A stretch of 64,000 nt of DNA from Liolophura sinensis. Taxonomy: Eukaryota > Mollusca > Polyplacophora > Chitonida > Chitonidae. Below, in pieces: positions 33,370 through 43,654 of this stretch. Below the pieces are notes generated by a model. It saw only the letters and a list, made by a program, of their open reading frames with translations. It did not search any database and was not told where the DNA came from. The first letter of the stretch is position 1. The number at the start of each line of letters is the position of its first letter. The DNA lies in assembly GCF_032854445.1 (NCBI RefSeq), contig NC_088298.1, positions 7,425,504-7,489,503 of the forward strand, in the 5' to 3' direction. The translations under genes and the position numbers were made by a program.

Positions 33370-34730
33370 TACGGAGGGAGACGTATAGGAGATTTTTCTT
33401 TATGTTTGGACCGTGGACGACCCTTCCTGGGAGATCGGCTGTTAGATCTCCCTGATGCGGGTGATGTATCCATCACATCCGCATCTGGTGTTGAAGGATC
33501 AACGTCCTCCAAAGGTCCAAATTTATTATAAGTTTGGACAGGGTCCCCAGTGGCCTTAGAGGGACGCTCTGTTGGGCCACTGGGTTTACTAGGTTTATTG
33601 TTTTTATTTTGAGGTTTATTTTCGGACATATTTTTGTTTTTAGGTTGACTAGGTTTAGGAATATCGGGTTGGTCAGTATTATTGGCTGGTTTGATCTGTT
33701 GTATTGAGGCAGTCTGGGTTGAGGACGTATTGAAAGCAGGTCGAACAGTAGGTTCAACAGAAATAAGACATGGTTTCTGGTTTCCAATGGGCCAAGTCAT
33801 TGATGTTTGAGTAGCAACAGATGCTACTCGCTTGACCGCATTGGCAAATGAAGTCTGCAGTGAAATGTTAGGAGGGGAGACTAATTTCCGGGCCTCCTGA
33901 TATGATATATTGTTTTTAGTCTTTATTGTGATTATTTGTTTTTCTTTTACAAAAAGTGGGCAGTCCCTAGAGGAGGCCATGTGATCTCCACCACAATTGC
34001 AGCACTTTGCTGTGCTGCTGCAGTCGAAACCATCATGACCCTCACTGCCGCACCGGAAACAAATCAGTTTATTTTTACACTGGCCCTTGCCATGGCCAAA
34101 TTTTTGACACTTGAAACAACGTGTTGGGTTAGGTATATATAAGTCCACTCCAACCCTATACGGGCCAATGTAAATATATGACGGAATAGATTTACTGTTG
34201 AAGGTGAGAAGATATGTATTTAGTTTAATGATGTTACCAGATTTCTTCATATTGAAGCGTTTCACTCTGGTAACACCTTGTGACTTCAGTTCAGTGCAGA
34301 TTTCTTCTTCTGATAGATCAATGATATCCTGATCCCTGTCACGTATAATTCCCTGACAGCTGTTCAGGGAGTTATGGGGGGATGTATACACAGGAATATC
34401 ATTTATTTTGTTTAAAGCTAATAAATTTATGGACTGTTGTTTCCGGAAACATTCAATAAGAATGTCTCCGGATCGTAATTTCTTGACGTTTTTTAATGTA
34501 CCTGCTGAACCCTGCAGGGCCCTTTTCAGTACAAATGGATGAATTTTGGAGGCCGGCTTTTGTTCACTCTTTGTTGAGAGAACAATAAAGGCCGGCCAGC
34601 TGTCCTGTCCGTTATCAGCCGAATCCGACAAAACCTCTAATTTCCTCTTTTTGTCAGCGCTTGAAATCGGCTGAGAGGAAGACCTGGTATTTAGATTTAA
34701 AACATTCGAATTAAGGTTTATAGATGACAT
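33369..34730 (-). CDS. LINE-A ORF1, intact
   Basis: 453 codons from the ATG at 34730 (MSSINLNSN), which aligns with other copies; an in-frame ATG at 34769 would add 13 residues of UTR-derived sequence. Three knuckles are intact: CFKCQKFGHGKGQC, CFRCGSEGHDGFDC and CCNCGGDHMASSRDC. The stop TAA overlaps the ORF2 ATG at 33369. The C-terminus is Pro/Asn/Lys-rich and ends SRSPRKGRPRSKHKEKSP. Confidence 0.93.
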   Translation of the reverse strand: MSSINLNSNVLNLNTRSSSQPISSADKKRKLEVLSDSADNGQDSWPAFIVLSTKSEQKPASKIHPFVLKRALQGSAGTLKNVKKLRSGDILIECFRKQQSINLLALNKINDIPVYTSPHNSLNSCQGIIRDRDQDIIDLSEEEICTELKSQGVTRVKRFNMKKSGNIIKLNTYLLTFNSKSIPSYIYIGPYRVGVDLYIPNPTRCFKCQKFGHGKGQCKNKLICFRCGSEGHDGFDCSSTAKCCNCGGDHMASSRDCPLFVKEKQIITIKTKNNISYQEARKLVSPPNISLQTSFANAVKRVASVATQTSMTWPIGNQKPCLISVEPTVRPAFNTSSTQTASIQQIKPANNTDQPDIPKPSQPKNKNMSENKPQNKNNKPSKPSGPTERPSKATGDPVQTYNKFGPLEDVDPSTPDADVMDTSPASGRSNSRSPRKGRPRSKHKEKSPIRLPP

Positions 34731-35334
34731 GGCAAAATGTATATAAAATTCAGCCCATATGTTCCCCACCCACCACGGAGTGCCAACAAGGGCGATGTCT
34801 GAACCTGGGGATACCCAGCAGGAAAGACACCAAGGATTCCATATGAGGTATACTCGAACAGATTGATTTATACCAACAGGTTAAATTCAATCTATTCGAT
34901 TGACCCATGAGCCACCGCCTCAAAACGTAGTCCTACAAACGATATTTCAGAAATAATATTTGTTCGCCAAACGATATGCTATTATTGAGGCAATTGGGAC
35001 CACGTAGAGACAAGACATGACCAAGCCGATTGATCGGACCGGGCCCATCCGACCTCCCGTCTCACTCCAAGTAAGGGCCAAAGTGGCGTGTTGGGCGTGA
35101 GGATCTCGCAAGACCAACCCACCCTCAGCCACCAGGATCCCGTCCTCGGAGATTACGGGTCGCAACCCACGGCAAACAGGTCGCTCCCCGGTTGCCTCTC
35201 ACACAACCGAGAAGATGTGAGCCTATTATATTCACCGGGCTCACACAGGAGAGCTCTAGGTTAGTCGCCTTTTACGACAAGCTTGCCTAGAGGGCTGAGG
35301 TCCTATTCTTATCACCCCGGAAACCCCACGGGGG
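34731..35334 (-). promoter_or_regulatory. LINE-A 5' UTR, copy 4
   Basis: Collinear with other LINE-A 5' UTRs including the 5' hairpin series. Stem 4 is CTCGGTTG/CAACCGGG, with a T-G wobble where copy 1 has C-G and copy 2 has T-A. The shared open frame (35165 downward, first codon TTG) covers about 70 codons and has no ATG. Confidence 0.75.
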
Positions 35335-36209
35335 ATGATGCCAAAGATGTTCGATGGGGTTGAGACCCACAGAACACGCCGCCACTGGATCCGGTGAGTG
35401 CCTTCAGTTTGGAAGAAGTCATTCACAACCCTTGCTCGATGTGGACGCGCAGTGTGATCCATAAAGACAAATCCATCTCCAACGGCGGCTGCGTAGGGCT
35501 AAACATGCAGTCTGAGAACTTGAGCAACGCAGCCAGCCAGCCATAGGAACCAGATCGGTATTGCCTGTCAAACTGATACCTGTCCAGACCATTATGCTGC
35601 CACCACCAAAGGCCGTTACTGGCTGCAGGCAGCACTCTGTCGACGCCACACACGTCTCCTAAGAGTCAACGTGACGGAGACACACGCGTTTCGTCGGTGA
35701 GAAGAACGTTGCCCCATTGCCGTCTACTCCATCAAACGTGATCTGTCGCCCACTGCAGACGCGCTATCTTATGACGGCGGAGCAACAAGGCTTTCTTCAC
35801 CAGCCGCCTGGGACGTACTCCGATGGCTTCTAGACGTCTCCTGATTGTTTGGGCACTCAACCGTCTCGCCCCGACACATGCTCAGCATGATCTTGAACCT
35901 CTCATGCTGAAAATCAGAATGGATGTTGGCGTTGGGTTTTTTTTGCGTGGCACACTTAGACCTTTATACCTGATGTCGTTCTGTTCCTTGGTGCAACGTT
36001 TAAGATTCGCCGATCTTATCTTTGTGTGGTGCCCTGGGCCTTCCACTTCTTAGCAGGTCCTTGACACCTCCTGATGCGAGAAACTTCGTTCGCAATTTCC
36101 GAATGGCGTTTGGTGTCACCCCCTTTCGACATGCAACCTGTTTTACAGGGGTGTTAGCCTCCAAAAGGCTAATTGCAATAGCCCTGTCCGTATTGCATAA
36201 TCGAGGCAT
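35335..36209 (-). pseudogene. Tc1-like transposase, heavily frameshifted and truncated
   Basis: The N-terminal 69 codons are intact and form the paired-like DNA-binding part: DRAIAISLLEANTPVKQVAC, RKGVTPNAIRKLRTKFL, then a GRPR-type hook (RSGRPRAPHKDK). Downstream, pieces in several frames still read LLTDETRV (first catalytic Asp region), RRVWRRQSAACSQ, the TAFGGGSIMVWTGISLTG block, VFMDHTARPHRARVVNDF (second Asp in MDHT) and NPIEHLW at the cut. Many indels and stops make it non-functional. Confidence 0.8.
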
Positions 36210-36652
36210 GGTAAACCACAGTCACAAAACGTGCAACATTGATTGTCCAAGACTTGTGGACAGTAATGTGAGCGAATCAGGTCCGAAAATCTTTTATTGA
36301 TCATATTAGACCTGATGCAGATCGTGTTTGACCGCATGAATTTCTTGTGGTGTGTGTCATGTCCTTAATGCCCACCCGCACGAATATTTCAGGACTGGTA
36401 ACACGAATACTCTGATGAAGTCAAAATTTGGCGGTGAAAAATCTTGTTGACTCCTTTTGTTAAATTTTCAAAATCGACCGAATTTCAGTTTGCTCATGCC
36501 CATTAGTGCACATCTGCACCTGCACCTTAAGCCTTGATATACCACGTCCGCGGGATTACTGGGATAGTGTGTGCAAAATTTCATTGTGATCTGGTATATA
36601 TCAAGGGAGATCTCAAACAACGTTTTGGGGGGAACTTACTTTTGTTTCACTG
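35335..36652 (-). mobile_element. Tc1/mariner element 1, 3' end replaced by LINE-A copy 4
   Basis: The right end has a TIR-like terminus, GTGAAACAAAAGTAAGTTCC on the minus strand starting near 36648, next to a TA. A subterminal inverted repeat lies inside it (CCTTGATATACCA near 36531 and TGGTATATATCAAGG near 36591). The transposase remnant ends abruptly at 35335 against the LINE-A 5' terminus, in the LNPIEHLW region. The flank beyond the TIR continues as LINE-A 3' UTR (copy 5), so this Tc1 landed in an older LINE. Confidence 0.75.
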
Positions 36653-38467
36653 TGTATTTATTACAATTAAACTTTAAATTTTATGATATAGGCCAATAGT
36701 TTTCAAATATTTTGTGACAATATCTCCAGCGATGCTGTCAATTAAATCATATATAGAGTTGACTGTAGAATCTTTGCCGAACATGGGCAAAGTCTACACA
36801 TACGTCTGATGCCATATTGTGCATCAGATCCAACACACTCGGGTGCACTGCTCCCTTCTAGTATAAAATTGTGTTAGACGAGAATGCCCATTACCACGCC
36901 TCGTTAAAGCTAATTGGTCTCAACGAAACATTCGACAAGCATAGGAATTGTAGCCAGTGGATGCAGTTTATTATGGAATTATGGACGAATATATTTAATA
37001 ATATTATACTTATATCAGTGAACGGAATTTTGACCCGAAATACAGGTTTATATAGTGCAGCTTTCTCTTCCCTGCCCACGACTGTGTTTCCAGGAATACC
37101 AATATGGCTTGGTATCCAACAGAATATAATATCTCTTAATTCGTTTTCTATGTTTGACTATTATCTCAAGAATTAATGGATTTTTAAATTTATTATTCTC
37201 AACTGCCAAAAGGCAAGACAGCGAGTTGCTGCATATCACTGCGCTCTGGACAAACGTACGATAAGGCCAGGAGTATGGCCATCTTTTCTGCAAAGTCTCG
37301 CTATTCTAAAATCGTTGCACCCGCAACTCTGTCTCCATCCTTTGACCGGTCAGTGTATATAAATTTGTAATCCATGTAATTAGCCCTCATTTCAGCAAAA
37401 ATTTGCTGTATTGTAAGAGTTGTATTGGATTTATTATATTTACGTTGATCAAATTTTAGTTTAGGTCGTCGAAGAAGCCAGGGAGGAGACTCGGGAATAG
37501 ACACTGGAACTATATCCTCCAGCTTGATGTTAGCACCCACAATATGGTCCCGTGTACGAAGAACAAACGGTGGGATCTTATTAGCACATTTATTACCTTT
37601 ATCTACATATGATGGATTAAAAACACAGTCGTAGGCAGGGTTTGTTGGATGGTGTTACATCCAGTTCGTGCCACGCGACGCTTGCTGTCAGTGCGAGAGG
37701 ATTTCTTTAGGGAGCACTCGCTTCACTAAACTCAGAAGCCATCAAGTTCAAGCAGTGTTGTTTTTTTTTTTTCGGTTTTCCGAACACAACAGACCAAAAT
37801 CACAACGTCCCTGACAGTCGCGCCCTATCTCTCGCTCTGCAGGGGTATCACAAATGCTCTTTTGCAGCTATCCCTATCACGTGACCATACGTCACTGGTA
37901 AATAATAGCAATGCCATGTGGAGGCTTATCCTAAGCGCGAACTCACCGGCAATGCATGTACTGCATAGACTTACAATGACAAACTGTAGTCAAATGATTG
38001 TCAAAAATAAAAAATATTCTCCGTACAATGGGGAGTATTACAATGAGCTCTAAGCTTTGTAGCATATAGAAGTCACATTTGCCTGCACGTATAAACTTTC
38101 TACTGGTGAAATCCAAAAAGCACCGAGGTTGAGCCGCAAACATTGGTGATGGACGGGATCCAACACTTTAAGATACGAGATCCTTGCAGAACCGTAAATG
38201 ATGGACCCATAGTCCAGTTTACACGTCACGATATCGACTGAGTAAAACAGATCGGTCAGCACCACAAACGGTGCTGGGCACGACCTTAATACTATCGAGA
38301 GCCTTTGTACATTTAGCTTCAAGCATTTTTATATGAGATATAAAAGATAGCTTGCTATCAAATATTATACCTAAAAATTTAGTTTCTCCAACAATTTTAA
38401 TCTGCTCACCACAAAAATAAAGCTCGGGGTCAAGATGAAGTTTCCGCTTGTTACAAAAATGCATACC
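36653..38467 (-). mobile_element. LINE-A copy 5 fragment (RT to 3' UTR), minus
   Basis: Old, diverged minus-strand fragment. From 38464 downward it encodes MHFCNKRKLHLDPEL (RT C-terminal part), then after a 390-base insertion the linker, RNase H and C-terminal regions to the 3' UTR at 36653. Many frameshifts are present; identifiable pieces include YKFIYTDRSKDGD (Gly of the RNase H motif changed) and SPPWLLRRPKL. The 3' end is interrupted by Tc1 element 1. Confidence 0.85.
37653..38042. mobile_element. Solo-LTR-like insertion in LINE-A copy 5
   Basis: 390 bases starting TGTTACA and ending ATTACA (TG...CA, as LTRs do), inserted between TTGGATG and GCTCTAAGC of the LINE. Flanking ATGG (37649-37652) and ATGA (38043-38046) would be a 4-base target duplication with one mismatch. 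No coding capacity and no second LTR. It does not match the LTR at 59868. Confidence 0.5.
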
Positions 38468-38798
38468 GACGGTATTTGACTTTTTCTACAGCGTCGCTGG
38501 CGATGCTGTCATTGATTACTTAAAGTATATAGGTTTATATTATAAGACATCTTCTTTTTACATTATTTTTTGTTTATATATACACATTACAATTTTAAAA
38601 ATTATTGTGCTTTTTCAAGTTCTAACGGAGGCTTAGTTGTGGATTCCAAACACGACTGTCCTTTTTATTTGGGTTATATGTTTACATTCGCTTCTTGAAT
38701 ACCTTATACTGATTCATAGTTTAAAACATGTTCTCGCCACGATATGGCTGAAAGATTGCAGATTTGTCGTAAAGCCATAATCATTCACTCAATCATTC
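38467..38798 (+). mobile_element. LINE-A 3' end fragment, plus, inverted against copy 5
   Basis: Begins at the last codons of ORF2 (VAGDAVIDYLKYIGLYYK) and runs through the 3' UTR to the stem-loop near 38736-38771 and a CATT/CACT tail at 38781-38798. It faces the minus-strand copy 5, so the C-terminal segment is present twice in inverted orientation (36680-36760 and 38470-38550). Confidence 0.85.
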
Positions 38799-38856
38799 CC
38801 ACCATAATCCTGACCGCCGTCGTATCAGTGAAATATTCTGGAGTATGGCGTAAAAC
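38797..38856 (+). repeat. SINE-like family D, partial
   Basis: The 60 bases match the 3' part of the element at 14602-14700 in opposite orientation (CCACCATAATCCTG, then CCGTCGTATCAGTGAAATAT and GGCGTAAAAC). It abuts the LINE-A tail. Confidence 0.75.
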
Positions 38857-39731
38857 AAGAAGTCTTGGTGAATTACGCCAATTGTGTCCAGAGAACTTCG
38901 TGTAAGAGGAAACGAAACAAACGGCTTTGGTCCGTAAACTTCGAGCAAGACGACATAAACAAAACTGTCAAGTCACCTCGTCGTGCGCATCTACATAAGG
39001 GCAACACAGTGAACTCAGCATCACAGATGTCTAGAAATGTTCAGGACAGGAAGGTCACATAGAGGATATTCCCCCCACATAGACGACGAGACCCTCTACT
39101 GGGATCGAGTATGAACGTTTGCGTCTTCTTTGTTTTTGGAGTCCCCCCCCCCCCCTCCTTTCAAGGCGAGGCTGATAGCTCCTCATCCGTGGAAAAAAAC
39201 TTTGGAAGCCCTCTATCTCGTTGCCTGAGGTGATCTGGAGTTGCAAAAGCTTCATCGTCAGTCATGTCCACCTCGCGTCGAGATGAATCTACTACTATTT
39301 GAATTGGATGCTTCTGAACTGGAAAACGGCTTATAATCAGAATCTTTTTGCTCTTCACCGATTCTCTAATCTTATGTTTTATTCTTGTGCTGCGGAATGT
39401 TAAAACAATCATTGCTATTTAATTGAACCCTTTGCACAGTTGTAATTGTGATGTGTGGGGGGTTACAAAACCAAATTAGGCCTAATATATAGGACACTCT
39501 TCTCCAAAGCCGGTGTATTATTTTGTCGTTGGTTAGGGGTGACAATTGCTTGCGTTTTGGTAACCCCGTGCTACACTAATGCCTTTGCCGGAAATAGTGC
39601 CGCAGAGGGGTAGAGTATTGCTTTTAAATTCCCAACCTAAGCGGCGTCCACTGGTATAGCCGTGATAGTGCGGAGTAAGGTTATAAAACTCTTGGTCTAT
39701 ATTAGACATTGACTGTCCAATCGTCCTTGTA
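38857..39731. other. No recognisable gene
   Basis: Several short frames without recognisable motifs. A poly-C run sits at 39143-39155. Confidence 0.5.
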
Positions 39732-41226
39732 TACTTGGCGCCATTAAAAACGCACGGTCGTTAGCTATTGACATATTGTGAGATGTCAGTGGGAACCAAT
39801 TGTGAATACGTTTATATTGGAAAACAAGGCAGCGGTCGCAACGGGACAACGAATCCACCAACTGTGAAAGCCGATTTACGTTTATTCCTCACATCGAAAT
39901 CACGTACAGAAAGTGAAATTGACATTTAATAATGGGTATGTCCACCTCGGGCAGCAATGCAAGCCGTACATCTGCGACGCATAGAGCTGACAAGCCTCAT
40001 TATTCTCTGCTGTGGGATCAGATCCCATTCGTCCTGCAGCACCTGGATCACGTCGGTTGCGTGGCGCAGGTTGACGTTGGGCCACGGCAGACTTCAGGTG
40101 GTCCCACAGGTGCTCAATAGGCGAAAGATCCGGGGAGTAGGCCGGCCACTCCATGACGTCGACATCATTCTGTCGCAAGAAGTCTTGTGTTAATCTTGCA
40201 GAGTGTGGCGGGCATTGTCTTGCTGAAACGTCGTCACGGCAGCGTTGGCATGGAGAAATGGAAGCAGCACCGGCCGAAGAATGTCATTCACGTACCGCTG
40301 AGCATTCAGGTTGCCATCAACAATGACTAGGGGAGTCCGTCTGTTAGAGGTGATGCCTCCCCACACCATAACACTAGCGCCAACCCAGCGATTTCCTTCC
40401 CGCACGCATACGTTTTCGAAACGTTCACCACGTCTGCGCCACACATGTCGACGTCTGTCGGGACGATCAAGGCAGATACGACTCCCGTAAGAAAAACGGA
40501 CAGTTCCAATCATTCACACGCCATTGTTGATGACGCTGAACCCAGCGCAATTGATTTCGGCGTGCAGCAGGTGTCAATATGGGCCCTCGGTAGGGAATGC
40601 GAGCATGCATCCGTATTGCTCGGAGACGGCGTCGTATGGTGTTGGGGCTCACCCTGGGCCTCCCAATCCCCACTGTCGCCCTAGCAGTCTGTATGGCGGT
40701 GCGGAAACGGTCAAGTGTGTGCTGCAATGCGATGTACCGATCTTGTCGTGCCGTAGTGACTCTTGGCCTACCGGGGCGTGGACGGTCGGCAACAGTGCCA
40801 GTTTCATGCTCCCTGGTACTGAGGCGGCTAATTGTAGAGGGATGACATTGCATGTGACGTGCCACTGTGGCACGACTGAGTCCCGCACGTAACATGCCAA
40901 TGGCACGTTCTCTTTCTTGAGCCGTAGGTCTGGGCATGGTACCGTTTTTTTGAAATGCTGTTAGTCTTTGTGGTTACCGTGGTGTAACGTATTGATCACA
41001 CCACAACTGTGCAGTGACATGTGCTCTCAGCGCTGACACAGCACTCAATGGCCGATATTCCGCACTGTTACGTAACGCACACAAAGGGTGCGTCGGAATA
41101 ACACACGGTCGTGCACTACCTGCAACGCAACGTTCACAAACCATGAACCACGCTCAGTCACTGAACAATCGACTTTTGTGGCGCGCGGATACAATTTCAA
41201 CCGTGCGTTTTTAATGGCGCATACTA
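39732..41226 (-). mobile_element. Tc1/mariner element 2 with perfect 21-bp TIRs
   Basis: GCGCCATTAAAAACGCACGGT at 39738-39758 and its exact reverse complement at 41200-41220 flank a Tc1-like transposase. TA dinucleotides lie a few bases outside both ends (39732 and 41222 or 41225), as expected for Tc1 target duplication. Length of about 1.5 kb is normal for the family. Confidence 0.88.
39926..40937 (-). pseudogene. Tc1-like transposase, frameshifted, first catalytic Asp lost
   Basis: The span of 1012 bases matches the usual Tc1 transposase of about 340 residues. The first 150 codons are open: MPRPTAQERERAIGMLRAGL, SRATVARHMQCHPSTISRL, GRPRVTT (hook), then SPNTIRRRLRAIRMHARIPY. Where related proteins have FSDESRF the frame reads FSYGSRICLDRPD, so the first Asp is Tyr. 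Then RRRHVWRRRGERFENVCVRE, VMVWGGIT, FQQDNARHT (second Asp present) and MEWPAYSPDLSPIEHLWDHL (third acidic residue present). The end in another frame is MRRRCTACIAARGG with TAA at 39928-39926. At least three frameshifts. Confidence 0.88.
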
Positions 41227-41974
41227 TACTTCTTCGTCGAAGTTAGTTTAAAGTACAGCAAAGGAACGCTTTGCAGCCCAAGAATATTTCTGCATTTCTA
41301 CCCCCGTTTGCAAATAGTAGTCATACTTCGGTAATTTGTAAGATGTAAGGACAGAATTTTGTATGAATGACTCGGAGAGAAGAGATTGTGTGTATATGTA
41401 TGAAGGACTGTCCTACCCCTACGTTATTTATGAAGATATTAAAAAAGAAATTTTCTTGGCAGCACAATTAGCTCGCCGGCCAGTTTTTGGTTGGAGGGTT
41501 CAAAAAGGGGTGTAGACAAACCAGCTGTGTGTCGTTATGTGCGTAGAGGAATCACAAGTGCAACCAGTATGAGTAAGCTTGGTTTGCGTGCGTAATGAGG
41601 GAGGGTTAGGCAGAAGACCTAAAAATGTGTAATTGTGCTGATGGGAGACCTGAAAAATTTAGCCAGTTGTGGACCTAGACTAATAGAGAAGTTAATCACA
41701 GGTAGGGAATGATCTACATCTACCCATACCAAAATTTAGGTTAATTTCTGAAGGGGAAAGGCGTGAGGTTAGAAATGTTTAAAAATTCACCTCGGTAAAA
41801 TAGGCTGCCGATATTCTTGTCGACTCAGAATATACCCCATCTTACGGACGAGAAAGGTGAAATTTAAAACATAATTTTTTGTTAAAATATTAAAACATAA
41901 CATTTAAAACAGAGGACGTAAAACCATAAGGGTTAACGGGGGGTTAGGCCAGCCCTCCCTAAAGCAGGTGCTGT
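41227..41974. other. No recognisable gene
   Basis: Nothing recognisable on either strand: no long frame and no match elsewhere in the window. Confidence 0.5.
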
Positions 41975-42049
41975 GTTCCGTATAATAATAATCTGAAGGG
42001 GACAACACAGTGTTGACTGTTCTCTTTATTGGGCAGTCCAGGTTGTAAG
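41975..42049 (+). repeat. 70-base direct repeat, copy 1 of 3
   Basis: GTTCCGTATAATAATAATCTGAAGGG then a CACAGTGTTGACTG block and TTCTCTTTATTGGGCAGTCC; repeats at 42560 and 42791. Nature unknown; the spacing (585 and 231 bases) is irregular. Confidence 0.7.
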
Positions 42050-42559
42050 TGAAGTGTTCCTTGTACAGTTGCTGTGGCAGGAACGTGTACTAAATTGCAG
42101 TCTTGTGGAAAAGCAGTCTGAAAAGCTCTTACTAACACAATCCAGTCACTTTTCGTGCCTTCTGTTTGACTCGTACCACTGGGTGGCATAAGTTGATAGA
42201 TGAAAGGGAAATATTGCCACCTTTTGATCGCCATCTATGCTGTACAAGGTACAGAGAACCGATGAAACCTTTCCAACCAGCTTTTTGCGTTTTGGGAAGT
42301 ATCTCCGCGGAGTATGTCCAGTGAGATCAGTGCACCAGCCATTCTGATTGGCCTTTTTTGTGTGACTGGTGACGTCACACTTCTGTCCTCTGTGTTGTGG
42401 ATGGGCACTCCGCTGATCCAGATGGTCGATCTTCTGTGTTTAGCACTTTTTGGCTCTGCAAAATTACCTTTTTGCGTTCCTGATCACTTTTGGACTAAAG
42501 TTGAACGGTGTTACTCCTCGCTTTGACATGAGGGGTCGGGAGTTCACCACCAATTCTTG

Positions 42560-42635
42560 AGTTCCGTATAATAATCTGAAGGGAAAACACCGTGTTGACC
42601 GTTAGTTCTTCTCTTTATTGGGCAGTCCAGTTTGA
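42560..42635 (+). repeat. 70-base direct repeat, copy 2 of 3
   Basis: Shares GTTCCGTATAATAATCTGAA with copy 1 and GTGTTGACCGTTAGTTCTTC with copy 3, ending TTGGGCAGTCCAGTTTG. Confidence 0.75.
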
Positions 42636-42790
42636 GTCTTTACAAGTACGTAATCAAAATATATTACATGCAATGCGTTCAGAATCAAATATATGATATA
42701 GTTCAATTATAAATACATGCATCCTTGAAGTCTGTCAATAGATATAACAGAGGTGTAATTAGTTATCATTTTCGCGCTGTGCTACAAACT

Positions 42791-42870
42791 TATCTGAAGG
42801 GGAAAACACCGTGTTGACCGTTAGTTCTTCTCTTTATTGGGCAGTCTAGTTTGTGAATAAAGTGTTCACT
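42791..42870 (+). repeat. 70-base direct repeat, copy 3 of 3
   Basis: Matches copy 2 from ATCTGAAGGG to GGGCAGTCTAGTTTG, then follows copy 1 further (AAGTGTTC), so the ancestral unit is at least 80 bases. Confidence 0.75.
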
Positions 42871-43654
42871 GCTGGCTTATATGACACAGAACAGTTGTCA
42901 ACTACGACGTCTCCCTGCAGGTTACGGTTGTGTTCCCTATGGTGACCTAATTTCTTATCACCGTCTGATTAGACATGGTAACCACAAGACTACATTAAAC
43001 AACCCCAAATTAAGGAAAGGCCTGCAGGCTTGCACTGATTTTCAACAATGTACCTAATAAATCAATATGAAGTCTTGCGCATTTAGCATGACTAAATAAT
43101 ACTTATTCCTACATCTTATTGGTTAAAAATAAGACCGTATTGGAATATAAAAATACGCAATTCATATGTTTATACCCACTTGATACACATATGAACATAC
43201 AGATAATTCTTTACTTTAATATATACATGTAATACCGAACTGATACCACAATTTACTCACATGTTCCTATGAACATAAAATATTTTTTTTACATCAATAT
43301 ATTTATGTAATACCTAACATACCGATATGTGCATATGGACTTCAAATCATACAATAATTCTTTACATTAATATAAATATACTTAATACATAATTGGTATT
43401 TACATAAACACACTCCGATAACCAATGTCCTCATATACATGTACAACACAGGCTTAATCCTTGAATTGTGCTGCGGAGATTTCAAGATGTTTTGGCGGGT
43501 TAGTTGGAGAAAAAAAAAAGGTCCAACTTGACAAAAACGGGTTTAGTGCCTTGCCTACTGACCCTATTGACTGGACTAACCCTCGTGAAATTTTGGACGT
43601 CTAAGTCGAATTAAGAGCGAAACTAAAATTTGCAAATTATAATGGTGCAGGCCA
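42871..43654. other. No recognisable gene
   Basis: AT-rich, with loosely repeated ACATATGAACATA-type words near 43190-43330 but no coding signal. Confidence 0.5.

Larger units (their letters stand above)
29429..35334 (-). mobile_element. LINE-A copy 4, near full length (5.9 kb)
   Basis: Minus-strand complete element: 5' terminus at 35334 (GGGGG on the plus strand), 5' UTR 34731-35334, intact ORF1, ORF2 with three breaks, 3' UTR, stem-loop (about 29491-29458) and CATT tail (plus-strand GAATGAATG at 29428-29444). Its right end abuts a Tc1 transposase remnant. I could not find a convincing target-site duplication. Confidence 0.93.

Noticed and set aside
36653-38798. Twin-priming (5' inversion) as origin of the inverted LINE-A pair
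   Set aside because: The two arms overlap over the ORF2 C-terminus and 3' UTR, whereas 5' inversion of one transcript gives essentially non-overlapping arms.
40524-40906. Frames on both strands over the Tc1 transposase
   Set aside because: GC-rich shadow frames of the true transposase frame (40937-40467).
42314-42526. 70-codon frame in the direct-repeat region
   Set aside because: No motif or relatives; ends within low-information sequence.
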